Shown here piece after piece: positions 45,313-55,471 of a stretch of DNA of 64,000 nucleotides; the first letter of the stretch is position 1, and each line of letters begins with the position of its first letter. The notes under the pieces were generated by a model. The model was not told the origin of the DNA. It ran no database searches and saw only the letters and a program-made list of their open reading frames with translations. The position numbers and the translations under genes were made by a program. Origin of the DNA: Phycisphaerae bacterium (GTDB taxonomy: Bacteria; Planctomycetota; Phycisphaerae; Sedimentisphaerales; Anaerobacaceae); the NCBI GenBank assembly GCA_030615025.1, contig JAUXAB010000011.1:1-64000 (forward strand). The letters run 5' to 3'.

Positions 45313-46961
45313 TACTTCTTTTGAGTCTCGTATGACGATCTTTCATTGAATGTCGTAACTATCTCAGCCATCTTCTCCCAGTCTCCTGTCCACATCGCCC
45401 TGGCGGTAAATCTCTTAAACTCCACCAAGTCAATTCCAAGCACGGATCCAACCAGGGCAATGTCATCGGTAAGCTGGGTGACCAGGCCGTTACTTTCCAG
45501 CTTCAATGCAAATTGTTCCGTGACTCTGGCAAACTGTCTGAAGCTCATGCCATTGAGCCTGTAAGGCAGGGGCGACCAGAACGATGGCGGGAAAAGCGTC
45601 TTGATTTTGTAATCCATGACCTGACGGCAGTAATTCTCCACGTCAAGGTCAAACCCGTATTTTTCCGGATTCTGTGCCCAGGGTGTTCTGGGATAGATCC
45701 CTGGAAACTGGATGAAAACAGAGTCAGGTCTAATATCCGCCAGCAGCTCAAAGGTCTCTTTCATGGTCCGGTCGTTATCGCCGGGAGCGGGCAGTATCAC
45801 GCTTCCGACAACGAATATACCCGCATCCTTTGCTGCCTTGACGGCTGTTCTAATCTGCTCCACCGTGGTGGGCTTGTTCATCAAATCCAGAACCTTCTGG
45901 CTTCCGGATTCGATTCCGAAAAGAAGCCCGAACAGTCCGGACTGCTTCAGTACTGAGGCATCCTCAGCGCAGAATTCCCGGACATGGCCATACGAGCAGT
46001 AGCTCACTTTAAGGCCATCCTCCATGATCTTGCCTGCAACCTGTCGCATCAGCTCCACCGGTGTACTTGACCCCGCATACCTGAACGATCTGATTCCGTA
46101 GCGGTCGCGAATGTGCTTCATTTCCTTAACGATACGAGTAACTGTTTTTACTCTCCTTTGATGCCCGCTCTTAACCGACTGAACGCAGAAGGCACAGCCG
46201 TAGGGACATCCCCTGCTCTCATCGAGGACAACGATCTTTATCTTCTCGTTGCCTTTCATGGCCGGATAGATGCGTTCGTCGTAAACCGGCATTGGTAGAG
46301 TGTCCAGGTCCTCGATTCGCCTGATTTCCCTTTCGATGCCATCCGGCGTAATAAGATTCGGGAAATCGAGTTTGCCCTTACCGGAAACGTGATCGGCAAC
46401 CTGAACAATTGTTTCCTCTCCCTCACCATAGACCAAACCGTCAAATGCCTTTGTTCTTTCAAATATAAGCTCCTGGAAAAAGTCAACATGGGGACCGCCA
46501 GCGAATATCTTCAGCTCCGGAAACTGTCTTTTCAAAAACCCGGCCATCATTACGGGGCCGTCGAATCCATCGCCGTTCCACAACTTGAATCCCACGAAGT
46601 CAGGTTTCTGCTTTCGGATTATCTCTGCCATTTCCTCTGCAATCCGCATGACTTCTTTTACACGGTACCTGGCAAGCTGTCTGTCCACAAAGCGGAGCCG
46701 CAACAACCCACACAATCCCCTTAGCCTGGATATCCGATTGTTCCTCGCCCTGCTAACCTGGTCGTAAATCTCGGACAACTTTCGCCGCAAACCCTGTGGA
46801 ACCAGTCGTCTCATGGTGTCAACGGTTCCGTAGTCCAGAACCAGCGCTTCGTGACCGGCTTCGATCAGGGCTCCGGCAAGATTAGCCAGACCGTTGTCCG
46901 GCAGCAGGCTGCTGGGAGTGTAGGGATACCCTGGATAGCTGATTAATAGACCGCGAGCCAT
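45312..46961 (-). CDS. B12-binding-domain radical SAM protein (ORF open to 47039)
   Basis: LLISYPGYPYTPSSLLPDNGLANLAGALIEAGHEALVLDYG; DESRGCPYGCAFCVQSV (CxxxCxxC); FGIESGSQKVLDLMNKPTT. Confidence 0.88.
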   Translation of the reverse strand: MARGLLISYPGYPYTPSSLLPDNGLANLAGALIEAGHEALVLDYGTVDTMRRLVPQGLRRKLSEIYDQVSRARNNRISRLRGLCGLLRLRFVDRQLARYRVKEVMRIAEEMAEIIRKQKPDFVGFKLWNGDGFDGPVMMAGFLKRQFPELKIFAGGPHVDFFQELIFERTKAFDGLVYGEGEETIVQVADHVSGKGKLDFPNLITPDGIEREIRRIEDLDTLPMPVYDERIYPAMKGNEKIKIVVLDESRGCPYGCAFCVQSVKSGHQRRVKTVTRIVKEMKHIRDRYGIRSFRYAGSSTPVELMRQVAGKIMEDGLKVSYCSYGHVREFCAEDASVLKQSGLFGLLFGIESGSQKVLDLMNKPTTVEQIRTAVKAAKDAGIFVVGSVILPAPGDNDRTMKETFELLADIRPDSVFIQFPGIYPRTPWAQNPEKYGFDLDVENYCRQVMDYKIKTLFPPSFWSPLPYRLNGMSFRQFARVTEQFALKLESNGLVTQLTDDIALVGSVLGIDLVEFKRFTARAMWTGDWEKMAEIVTTFNERSSYETQKK

Positions 46962-47001
46962 CAGAAATTCTCTCCAGAACAAGCAGACAAATTTGTCTCG
47001 A

Positions 47002-47544
47002 TTACCATTTCGTTTCCCATTCGCAGTAACGGGCACCACGGCAGATGCATTTGTTTTCCCTCAGCCGGGCATTGCGAAGGCCAAGCTCCATTTCTCCATG
47101 AGCGGCATAGATTCCCATGAACCACGAGCATACTTTCGACTTCGCGCCGTACATCCGGGCAGCGTGCTCCACCACCGGATTGTCCCTGACATGGAACACA
47201 ACCCGGTGGTGTCCGTCCTTTTCAACCTTCGCCACAAGAAATTTCGGCCTTCCGTATCCGAGAAACTCCAGCAAACTGAGAACCGCTTTCTGGGTAACCC
47301 AGCCACCCTTGGGCTTCAGCCCCATGTACTTGATCAGCTCTCTGGCGCCTTCCTTCGCACCCTCGTAGCCGAGCTTGTACAGAAAGTCTTCTCCGGTCTT
47401 TTCTCCCATCATCTGGATGTCCTTTGCCAGGGCTCTTGAGGGAAGCATTATCCAGTCCATCCTGCCGAAGAGTCTTATTCTGCCCCTCTCCGTGGAGAAT
47501 GCCTTTCCAAATAGAAGTTTCTTCAGAATCCCGGCCAGGACCAT
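47002..47544 (-). CDS. V4R (4-vinyl reductase)-domain-like protein
   Basis: C-terminal GMYAAHGEMELGLRNARLRENKCICRGARYCEWETKW type motif (GIYAAHGEMELG...CICRGARYCEWE). Confidence 0.65.
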   Translation of the reverse strand: MVLAGILKKLLFGKAFSTERGRIRLFGRMDWIMLPSRALAKDIQMMGEKTGEDFLYKLGYEGAKEGARELIKYMGLKPKGGWVTQKAVLSLLEFLGYGRPKFLVAKVEKDGHHRVVFHVRDNPVVEHAARMYGAKSKVCSWFMGIYAAHGEMELGLRNARLRENKCICRGARYCEWETKW

Positions 47545-47604
47545 GCAACCACCAAATATTTTCTGCGTGTGTTACTTCCTGATTTATGTATTTGTCATCA
47601 TGCC

Positions 47605-48261
47605 TTAAATGCTTCGCACTTGTCTAACTGCCTGGTTGTATAACCTTTCCAGGGCCCGCTGCATATCCGGCTCGACTACATCTGCATAAACCTGCGTTGT
47701 GCCTATGTGAGAATGCCCAAGCTGTTTCTGAACCAGTCGCAGGTTGTAGCCGCTGGCCCTGTAAAGTTCGCAGGCATAGGTATGTCTCAGACAATGGATG
47801 GAGTAATGAAAAGGTAAATCCGCTCTGGCCGCCGATCGCTTGAAAGCTTTTTCTATCGCTCTTGTTGTCATGTGATCCTTTGTGTTGCTGGACAAAAACA
47901 GCGGATCGCCCGAACCGGTGGGTTCTCCAACACTTTGTTTCCAAAGAAGATATTCCTCGTAATGGCGTTTGAATGATCCGTTGAACCGTACCAGTCTTTT
48001 TTTGCCGCCCTTGCCGTTCCTGACGAGGAGCGCACAGAAGCGTTCTCTGAGGAAGATGTCCTTGCACTTCAGGTCGGCAATCTCCCCTACTCGCAGCCCT
48101 GTGGACAGGGCCAGATCTACGATGAAATAGTCCCTGACAGCCACTTTGTTGCCTCGTGCAAGGGCTACTTCTGCCCTTTTTCTGGCTGTCTCCAGCAGCC
48201 TGTTTACTTCTTCCCGGGAGAGGAACTTCCCAGGATCCAGGACCCAATTTGACCTGATCAT
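47605..48261 (-). CDS. Tyrosine recombinase, short form lacking most of the core-binding domain
   Basis: STGLRVGEIADLKCKD, HCLRHTYACELYRASG, LGHSHIGTTQVYADV. Confidence 0.88.
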   Translation of the reverse strand: MIRSNWVLDPGKFLSREEVNRLLETARKRAEVALARGNKVAVRDYFIVDLALSTGLRVGEIADLKCKDIFLRERFCALLVRNGKGGKKRLVRFNGSFKRHYEEYLLWKQSVGEPTGSGDPLFLSSNTKDHMTTRAIEKAFKRSAARADLPFHYSIHCLRHTYACELYRASGYNLRLVQKQLGHSHIGTTQVYADVVEPDMQRALERLYNQAVRQVRSI

Positions 48262-48920
48262 ACTTTTTTAAACATTTTTGTACTCCTTTCGAAAATGTTC
48301 CATTTGTGTGCGGCATCCGAAGGTTTTGGAGATGCGTGAAGTTGCCGTAAGCTCTTTGTTTGTAAGGGATTAAGCTCTCTAAATCAATATTGAGTGGCAG
48401 GATTTATAAAGCTTAGAGTTGGGCTTGGGTGCTGGAAGAATGAGACCGTGAAGTAGCTGTAACGTCAGCCTTAGCAATCGGTTATGGAAATAGAATGTGG
48501 TGAAATATGGTTCTTAGCGCAAGCAAAAAGGTTCAGAACACGCACAAAACCTGAACCTTTCAACAGGATTATCCCATTTCTTGCCAACCGAGTCAAGGAT
48601 AAGTCTCCAAAAAAGTCTTTAAAAATTGGGAAAGTCCACCTCAAGTACTTTTCCTCATTGTCTTCATATTATGCCCAAATGTGAAATTACTAAACTTTAT
48701 AAAGCTTTTGAAATGTGTGTGAAAAGCGAGACTTGGTGGAATAAATTGTTTGAAGCCCGCCTGCAATTTTTGCAGGAGGTCAGAAGCAAGAAAACAAAAG
48801 GCAGATTCGTAGCTTGTAGGCGAAAAAGCTAAAGACAAGGCCGCAGGACCAATCGTATAAGAATGTTGACATTTTATTTCCGCTAAATTAGAATACTAAC
48901 AAAAAGTGGGGTATATTAAT

Positions 48921-49634
48921 ATGTTAGGTGAAAAGCAGAAACCACAGAGAAACGACATGCTTAAGCGTCTTGATAAATCAGTGCGTGCTGTAATTCAGAA
49001 CGCCACTCGCTTGCTGGAGGACGCTCAATTCCTTGAGTTCAGCGAACCGCCAACCAGCGCTTGGTTTCTCGCCCTGATCGCACAAGAGGAGTTAGCAAAG
49101 GCATTTATATTGTGTCTAACGAACCGCGGGACGATTCCATGGAACCCACACATCCTGCGGGCCTTGAGGGATCACAAGTGTAAGCAGTTGGTCTGCTTGG
49201 TCATGGACTATCTTGCCCCCGATATTGATGAGTTTATCACCAGGTGTAACGCAGTTGTGAACAAGAAGGAATTGCCTATCATGCCACGAAGGATTGCTGA
49301 TGCGCTAAACATCCTCCGTTATGAGAAGATCGGCAGATGGGTTTCGCAGACTTGGGTGTGGGCGGAGGAACCAGACTACGACCATGATGCTCTCGCAATT
49401 GTGAAAGGCAAGAAAGACAAGCTCAAGCAGGATGCCCTCTATGTCAGACTTGGGAAGGATGGAAGCGTCGCTTCCATCCCTATGAACCACAGCGCTGCAG
49501 CACTCGCAGATGAGATGGATCGGGCTGAGCGATTTAGGAGGCTCGTCGAAAATCTTCTTGAAGGAGCCAAACATCCAAGGCTGGATTGGGACCTTGTTGA
49601 TGAAGCGTTTAGACTACTATTCACCGATGACTAA
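48921..49634 (+). CDS. AbiV-like abortive infection protein
   Basis: VIQNATRLLEDAQFLEFSEPPTSAWFLALIAQEELAKAFIL. Confidence 0.65.
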   Translation: MLGEKQKPQRNDMLKRLDKSVRAVIQNATRLLEDAQFLEFSEPPTSAWFLALIAQEELAKAFILCLTNRGTIPWNPHILRALRDHKCKQLVCLVMDYLAPDIDEFITRCNAVVNKKELPIMPRRIADALNILRYEKIGRWVSQTWVWAEEPDYDHDALAIVKGKKDKLKQDALYVRLGKDGSVASIPMNHSAAALADEMDRAERFRRLVENLLEGAKHPRLDWDLVDEAFRLLFTDD

Positions 49635-49670
49635 TTTGCCACGGCGGAGTTGGGTTAGGATCAGTGATCA

Positions 49671-50387
49671 TTATTTTAATAATTGTAAAATATCATTTAA
49701 TTTTGGACAATCTTCGCAGCCACTGGTCCCATCAGGAGGCGTTTTCATATCAGCTAGTTTTCTAACTTCTGCCAGCAGAGGTAAAACTGTAGTCTCCGGC
49801 TCTAATTCAAGTGGCAGTAAATGGGCGTTAAAAGGCATATTGAAACCATCATCAAATGTAGCTTCATCTATATTGTCGATAGAACTGCCTGTAGGCGGCT
49901 CATAATATACTAACCCTATTCCACTTACTGGGTCTAAACCGCACTTTTGCGCAATTAGAGCATATACATTCAATTGAACCCTATAAATTGGCAGCAATTT
50001 ATCTTGTGTTTTCGTGAATCGTGCTGTTTTGTAATCTACGATGAAATATGAACCATCCTTTTTTTGAACTATTTCATCGACAACACCTGTTAATTTCACA
50101 TTCGATGATTCATCAATGAAGAAAAACTTGCTACGTCCGGGAGCCTTTATTGGTTTCTCAAAATCACCGAAGGATTCGAGCCAGTCGGGGAGTTTTCCAA
50201 ACTTCTCATAATATCCCCACGTGATTTTTTTGCTATAAGAATCAATAGATGAAAATATCCCTGGAAATATCTGATATGGCAGTTTGCACTTTAGCTTTAT
50301 CCAGAAGCAGCGTGGGCAAAAGTCAGGCATAGCCAGTTCGCCTAAGTTCTTTGCGGATATTCGAATTTGTTCTTTATCAGTCATCAT
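49671..50387 (-). CDS. Cas4/RecB-like PD-(D/E)XK nuclease
   Basis: CPRCFWIKLKCKLPYQ, KLTGVVDEIVQKKDGSYFIVDYKTARFT, IYRVQLNVYALI, terminal CEDCPKL. Confidence 0.8.
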   Translation of the reverse strand: MMTDKEQIRISAKNLGELAMPDFCPRCFWIKLKCKLPYQIFPGIFSSIDSYSKKITWGYYEKFGKLPDWLESFGDFEKPIKAPGRSKFFFIDESSNVKLTGVVDEIVQKKDGSYFIVDYKTARFTKTQDKLLPIYRVQLNVYALIAQKCGLDPVSGIGLVYYEPPTGSSIDNIDEATFDDGFNMPFNAHLLPLELEPETTVLPLLAEVRKLADMKTPPDGTSGCEDCPKLNDILQLLK

Positions 50388-50396
50388 TTTCTTACT

Positions 50397-50612
50397 CTAC
50401 CCAACTTTGGTACAAGAATAGCCAGCCTTTTTTATGTCTTGGTTTAGGTAGCGACCTTTTGATGTTGCATTCATTAAACCCTTATAAATATGAATAGGCA
50501 CATCGAAATATTGATATACATTTCCGTTTGTGAATTCAACTTCTAATGTGGAAGTTGTTTCATCGTATCCCACTGAGGCCAAGTTACTTGATTGGACAGA
50601 GATTCTTTCCAT
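50397..50612 (-). CDS. KTSC-domain-like protein
   Basis: VQSSNLASVGYDETTSTLEVEFTNGNVYQYFDVPIHIYKGLMNATSKGRYLNQDIK. Confidence 0.8.
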   Translation of the reverse strand: MERISVQSSNLASVGYDETTSTLEVEFTNGNVYQYFDVPIHIYKGLMNATSKGRYLNQDIKKAGYSCTKVG

Positions 50613-50714
50613 TTTTACTATTTCCTTTCAATAATGTGTACTTGCATGTATCTCATTAATTCTACAGCGCAAAACAGTAACTTCCTTGTGGAAAGATGAG
50701 TAACCAGACGCTTT

Positions 50715-52709
50715 TCATTCCACACCACAACGCAATTGAGTGGCCATTTCGACAATTTTTTCAAGAGTTGGTATCCTATGGTCCCCTTCGTAGGCCAGTT
50801 CTATAAGGCGTGTAATTCCGTCAATGTTTTTATTTACACGAGCCGCATCATCATATCCGAGTTCAGATGCAACGGTTGCTTGAAGAGGTTGAAAAATCTT
50901 ACTACTCAGTTCCTCTTCTAACAATTTTTCAAGGTTCTTGTTAATCACTGCCCAGGTTTTGTTAATCTGAGTGTCCGGGAAATCCTCGGTAGGCGCACCG
51001 GCCAGCCTAAGGTATCTATGGTTACGCTCTTTAGCATCTTTTTCCCCTTTCTTGCCTATATGATGCGAATCCGCATCGAAGATGAAATACGTAGGGATGG
51101 AAAGTCCACGAAAGATCACTATCGGTCGGTCTATATTGTTTTTCCCGCCTGCAGGGACTACGGCTATTCCCAACCCTGACCAATTCTTATTCATTATTTC
51201 TTGGAGCTTCCATAAAGCCCCAACATCTGATGTTCCTTCCACTACTACTACCACATCTGCGAAGTAACCCTCGTTGACAACAGTATTCATAACAGGCATT
51301 GCTCGTGCCCTGAAGCTATCCCTCGTGAAGTCGGAAGGATTGCTATTATATACTTTTGCCATTTCTTGTGAAGCTTCATCAAGGGAAAAATACTTAACAA
51401 CGCTCTGTGGCACAGACGAATCTGATGAAGGTACTTTCCTGACCATTCGAATGTGGTCAAAACGATGAAGATCTACGAAATATGGAGAATGACTCGTATA
51501 GATAATCTGGTTGCTGGCACCAAGACCAAGTTCTGGCTTACTGGCAAGCTGAAGTAAGAGATTTGACAGGTAACGACAACGTGAGGGGTGGAGATAAAGC
51601 TCAGGTTCTTCAATCGCCAAGATTAGATCAGGTCCTCGTAACGATGCGGTACTTTTAGCTTCTGCTATCGGAACTTCTCCATCAGCAGGCTCTTCTTCGG
51701 TTGGTTCTGATGGCACTGTCATAGCTAAATGTTGAAATAGAGTAACAATTAACGCTCTTTGCAAGCCATGGCCTTTGCGGGTTATTTCACCATCAAAACT
51801 ATCTTCAATTAGAGTTGCCCTTGCTGCAGGAGGCGGAACATTGGGCAAGCTAACCTCGTCCCATCGTAGCTTTAGTTGAGAACCGGGCGCAAATTTTTCA
51901 AGGGTCTTAGTAATTGAGACTCCAAGCTCTGGCAACTCAGTGAGATTTTCCGAGCTGTATACTTCTTTAATTCTTTCTTCAAAATCAATTTTGAATTGCT
52001 GTATATCTTCTCTGGCATTGATTTTTCTTAAAACAATCATATCCAAGATCTGGTAGATAGCTCCTTTTTTGCCAGTTGCCTCATCTGAAGCTTCACGGAC
52101 AGCAGGAACTAAGACGAACTTCGTGAAGTTGTCAAGCTTACCACCTCCGATGTTTTTTGGCCCGATGAATTGTTCTTCCCGCTCGATCGGTTTCATAAGT
52201 TCAGGATGTTTCGCTTCACATTCAGCCATCAGTAGGTCAACTTCGTCTGCCTTTTTAGCTCGTCTGCCTAAATCCGGTAGCTTATTGGTCGCAACCAATT
52301 CATTCCAAGCATTAGTACGATTGCGTTTTCCAGGCATCGCCCTTATCTCAGCGAATGCAGGTATCTGATAAGCTGCTGCATAATAACGTTGCACTATTGC
52401 ACCGTTTACTTCTGTAATGCGCTTTGTGACAATTAATGTGTCATCCCTTATATACGCTCCAAATTCTTCTTTTTCATCATCACGGAGATTGCCGTAGGTT
52501 ACCCGGATTTCTATAGAAGAACCCATATCACGGTTGAAAAAGTCATCTTCTGTTACAGATGCCTTTAGGTCATAAAAAGTATCTATAGCATGAAGAAAAG
52601 ATGATTTACCAGCGCCATTTCGTCCCAAGATTGCTGTAAGATTATCAAAATCTATATGCTCGTCGCGAATTGAACGGAAATTTTTCACCTCAATAGTTTT
52701 TATAATCAT
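50715..52709 (-). CDS. OLD-family ATPase with TOPRIM domain
   Basis: LGRNGAGKSSFLHAIDTFYD; ILAIEEPELYLHPSRCRYL; VVVVEGTSDVGALW...FIFDADSHH. Confidence 0.88.
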   Translation of the reverse strand: MIIKTIEVKNFRSIRDEHIDFDNLTAILGRNGAGKSSFLHAIDTFYDLKASVTEDDFFNRDMGSSIEIRVTYGNLRDDEKEEFGAYIRDDTLIVTKRITEVNGAIVQRYYAAAYQIPAFAEIRAMPGKRNRTNAWNELVATNKLPDLGRRAKKADEVDLLMAECEAKHPELMKPIEREEQFIGPKNIGGGKLDNFTKFVLVPAVREASDEATGKKGAIYQILDMIVLRKINAREDIQQFKIDFEERIKEVYSSENLTELPELGVSITKTLEKFAPGSQLKLRWDEVSLPNVPPPAARATLIEDSFDGEITRKGHGLQRALIVTLFQHLAMTVPSEPTEEEPADGEVPIAEAKSTASLRGPDLILAIEEPELYLHPSRCRYLSNLLLQLASKPELGLGASNQIIYTSHSPYFVDLHRFDHIRMVRKVPSSDSSVPQSVVKYFSLDEASQEMAKVYNSNPSDFTRDSFRARAMPVMNTVVNEGYFADVVVVVEGTSDVGALWKLQEIMNKNWSGLGIAVVPAGGKNNIDRPIVIFRGLSIPTYFIFDADSHHIGKKGEKDAKERNHRYLRLAGAPTEDFPDTQINKTWAVINKNLEKLLEEELSSKIFQPLQATVASELGYDDAARVNKNIDGITRLIELAYEGDHRIPTLEKIVEMATQLRCGVE

Positions 52710-53585
52710 AAGATTAGCCCTCGAATTTCATTCGTACCAAATTCCTATCTCGTCAAAGGATACCTGCCTGCGGCGGAATACCAATACTTGTCCTGAGTTC
52801 AATCGAAGGAATCAATAGTAAATAATCATTAATCAATTACTTAGCCGCCCCAGTTGCAAGCCCCCGTTGTTAGCTGGTTTGTAATTATACAAATTTGCGA
52901 TTAAATTACAAGGAATTCTTTTGTCTCTATGGATTGAGATAGAACAAGCATAAGAGGTGGTTAGCTACATTTTTAAATACACTTTTGCAGCTGTGCTTAA
53001 GGGCATTTAACGGGTACCCTTGTGTTCGAAACACTCGTGAACCTTCATAGAAACGGCCGAAACGCAGGATTTGCTTGTATTAATCGCCTGTGGTCTGTGC
53101 AGGAGATCTATGATTTTGATTGAGCGAAAGCTTCATTTTTCACACCAAATCTGAAAGTTTTGGACTTGATTGCCGTTACATTAAGGCAGCAAGCTAAACC
53201 TCTTGACTGTATGGCTGCTCTTGTCTATTCAACGCCAGCACTTTAATGCTTCATAATTGAACCGCTAAGTAGCAACATGACCAACGGACATTGAAAATGT
53301 TCACAAATTTCATGTTTTTCATAATCCCTTAGCGATATAGAGCTTGTGAAGTGAAAATTTTTGACGAATTGGCAGGTAACGGGCCTTTCTGACAGGAATG
53401 TTGGCCGAGTTGACGGTCAGAGGTGTTGAAATCGAACGGCGTATTGTACTATAATAGAGGCCGTAGCGTGCAGTAGTACTGTTTATGAACTCATATGGGA
53501 AATGTCGATTAATACTGCTTTTCCCTACTGGACGATTATTGGGAGGCAGATTCATACTGACTAAAGACGCCTTGGACAATGGTGT

Positions 53586-54479
53586 TTGGCAATGGACCGA
53601 AGAGAAACAAATACACTTGATTTAGTGAACAAAACAAAGTCGCTTGAAAACGCCACCAAATATTTGTGGCGTCTTCGAGACGGTAAAGCTATTGAGAGTG
53701 TTATTTTGGAACATGAGAATATGACGTGTGCATGTATTTCAAGCCAGGTTGGCTGCCCTTTGGATTGTGTTTACTGTGCGACGGGTAAACTAGATTTTGC
53801 GAGGAGTCTAACCGTAAAAGAAATAACCGAGCAAGTCTCAAGATTAGAAGCAGAATTGCAGAGTACCGAAGGAGAGAATTCCAAGTTATGGCGTGTTCTA
53901 TTTATGGGCATGGGAGAACCATTGCTGAATTACCGTTCAGTCATAGAGTCTGCAATTTTGATACACAATGAAGCGGTTAGTGATCCTACGGAAGTATTTC
54001 TTGCAACATCAGGGAGTCAGCCTGAGAAGATCAATGAGTTGGCAGTTGATGCACCTTTTATTAAGTTATGGATTACACTATGTGCTGTAGATGATAATAT
54101 TCGGGCGAAATTGATGCCAGCAGCTTCTGGCAGCTCGATTAAAGATATCCTTAGGGCGGGAGAAGCATACGCTAAGAAAATTGGACGTCCAACTCGCATA
54201 AACTACCTGATGATTGACGGTCTTACTGACACTAGACACTGTATGGAAGAGCTTGTTATGCTTTTAGCTGGAAGACCCTTCAAACTTCAGTTATCGAGGC
54301 TCAATCCAACACCAGATTCTTCTCTTTTAACTTCTTCAACAAGTATTATTCGTGAATTCGCTGACTTTACTACTCGGAGCAGCATACCGACAAGTTTATT
54401 CATGAGCAAGGGAATTGATGTTATGGCTGGCTGTGGCCAACTTGCTCCTATGCTTAAGTCGAGATGTAAGACGTCATGA
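53586..54479 (+). CDS. RlmN/Cfr-like radical SAM methyltransferase
   Basis: MTCACISSQVGCPLDCVYCATGKLDFARSL (CxxxCxxC); FMGMGEPLLNY; C-terminal MSKGIDVMAGCGQLA carrying the RlmN-type second Cys. Confidence 0.82.
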   Translation: MAMDRRETNTLDLVNKTKSLENATKYLWRLRDGKAIESVILEHENMTCACISSQVGCPLDCVYCATGKLDFARSLTVKEITEQVSRLEAELQSTEGENSKLWRVLFMGMGEPLLNYRSVIESAILIHNEAVSDPTEVFLATSGSQPEKINELAVDAPFIKLWITLCAVDDNIRAKLMPAASGSSIKDILRAGEAYAKKIGRPTRINYLMIDGLTDTRHCMEELVMLLAGRPFKLQLSRLNPTPDSSLLTSSTSIIREFADFTTRSSIPTSLFMSKGIDVMAGCGQLAPMLKSRCKTS

Positions 54480-55471
54480 ATGATGGATTGCTAACATATC
54501 CAAAGGCCATTTTGCACACTCACCTGGAGGGCAGCGTGCCGTCTGAAGCATTGAGACTACTTAGTCAGAGGAATAATATCCCTTTGTCGTTTGTACCTTC
54601 TTCTGGCAAAATATTAAATATGATAGAAACACACAACTGGAACTCATTTAGGAAAGTCTATTTCGAAATATGTTCTTGCTTCAAACTGTCCATAGATTTC
54701 TTCGAGTCTCTATTGAGCTACGGAAAAAAACTGAGAAGTAAAAACGTGATATATGCGGAAATACAATTCTCCCCATGGAAGCATATGTCTCGAGGTGTTT
54801 CCCTTGCCACTATTTCAGAAGGCTTAATTGATGCTATCGAAGATTTAGAAGCTAATCATAAAATTACCATTCGAATAATAACTGACCTTATAAGGCACAG
54901 AAACGAGGATTGTGATTCGATATTAGATTGGCTAAAAGACACACCAAGAAAATACTTTGTCGCCCTTGGGATTAGCGGTGGGATCGATGCCGTTGAAAGA
55001 AGCAAGTACAAGACATATTGTGAAAGAGCGAGGGAGATAGGGCTCAAAATAACATCACATGCTGGCGAGATCGAAGATTACAAATCAATCCGAGAAGTAA
55101 TTGATTACTGGGATACAGACAGAATTGGGCACGGTATTAGATGTATTGATAATAGAGAATTGCTCGATGAAGTCATTGAGAAACAAATACATTTTGAAAT
55201 ATGTCCTACAGCCAATAGGATTATTGGATTATGCGGGTCAAATTATAATCCCATTAGGGATATTATTGCGGCAGGGGTCAATTTTTCAGTAAATACGGAT
55301 GATGAATTAGTCTTCAACACAGACATTTTAACAGAATTCAACATCCTCATAAAGGAAGGAATTGTGTCTGCACACGATGTTGAAATGATACAAGAGAATG
55401 CTCTCGAGAACTCGTTTCTTGAAGAGAAACACAGAAATGATCTGCTCCAGGAGTATTTCGGTGGCAGTTAG
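54476..55471 (+). CDS. Adenosine deaminase-family protein
   Basis: ILHTHLEGSVPSEAL, SHAGEIEDY, DRIGHGIRC, EICPTANRIIG, SVNTDDELVFNT; ATGA overlap with upstream gene. Confidence 0.9.
   Translation: MNDGLLTYPKAILHTHLEGSVPSEALRLLSQRNNIPLSFVPSSGKILNMIETHNWNSFRKVYFEICSCFKLSIDFFESLLSYGKKLRSKNVIYAEIQFSPWKHMSRGVSLATISEGLIDAIEDLEANHKITIRIITDLIRHRNEDCDSILDWLKDTPRKYFVALGISGGIDAVERSKYKTYCERAREIGLKITSHAGEIEDYKSIREVIDYWDTDRIGHGIRCIDNRELLDEVIEKQIHFEICPTANRIIGLCGSNYNPIRDIIAAGVNFSVNTDDELVFNTDILTEFNILIKEGIVSAHDVEMIQENALENSFLEEKHRNDLLQEYFGGS

Noticed and set aside
49671-50387. CRISPR-associated cas4 indicating a CRISPR locus
   Set aside because: No cas1/cas2, no effector genes and no direct-repeat/spacer array seen anywhere in the window; treated as a generic RecB/Cas4-like nuclease.
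50715-52709. Gabija system
   Set aside because: OLD-like ATPase present but no UvrD-like GajB helicase nearby.
53319-53579. 86-aa minus-strand ORF upstream of the rSAM gene
   Set aside because: No motif, no RBS apparent, non-globular composition.
54476-55471. RADAR defense system
   Set aside because: Deaminase is a canonical-size ADA and no RdrA-like AAA ATPase is adjacent.
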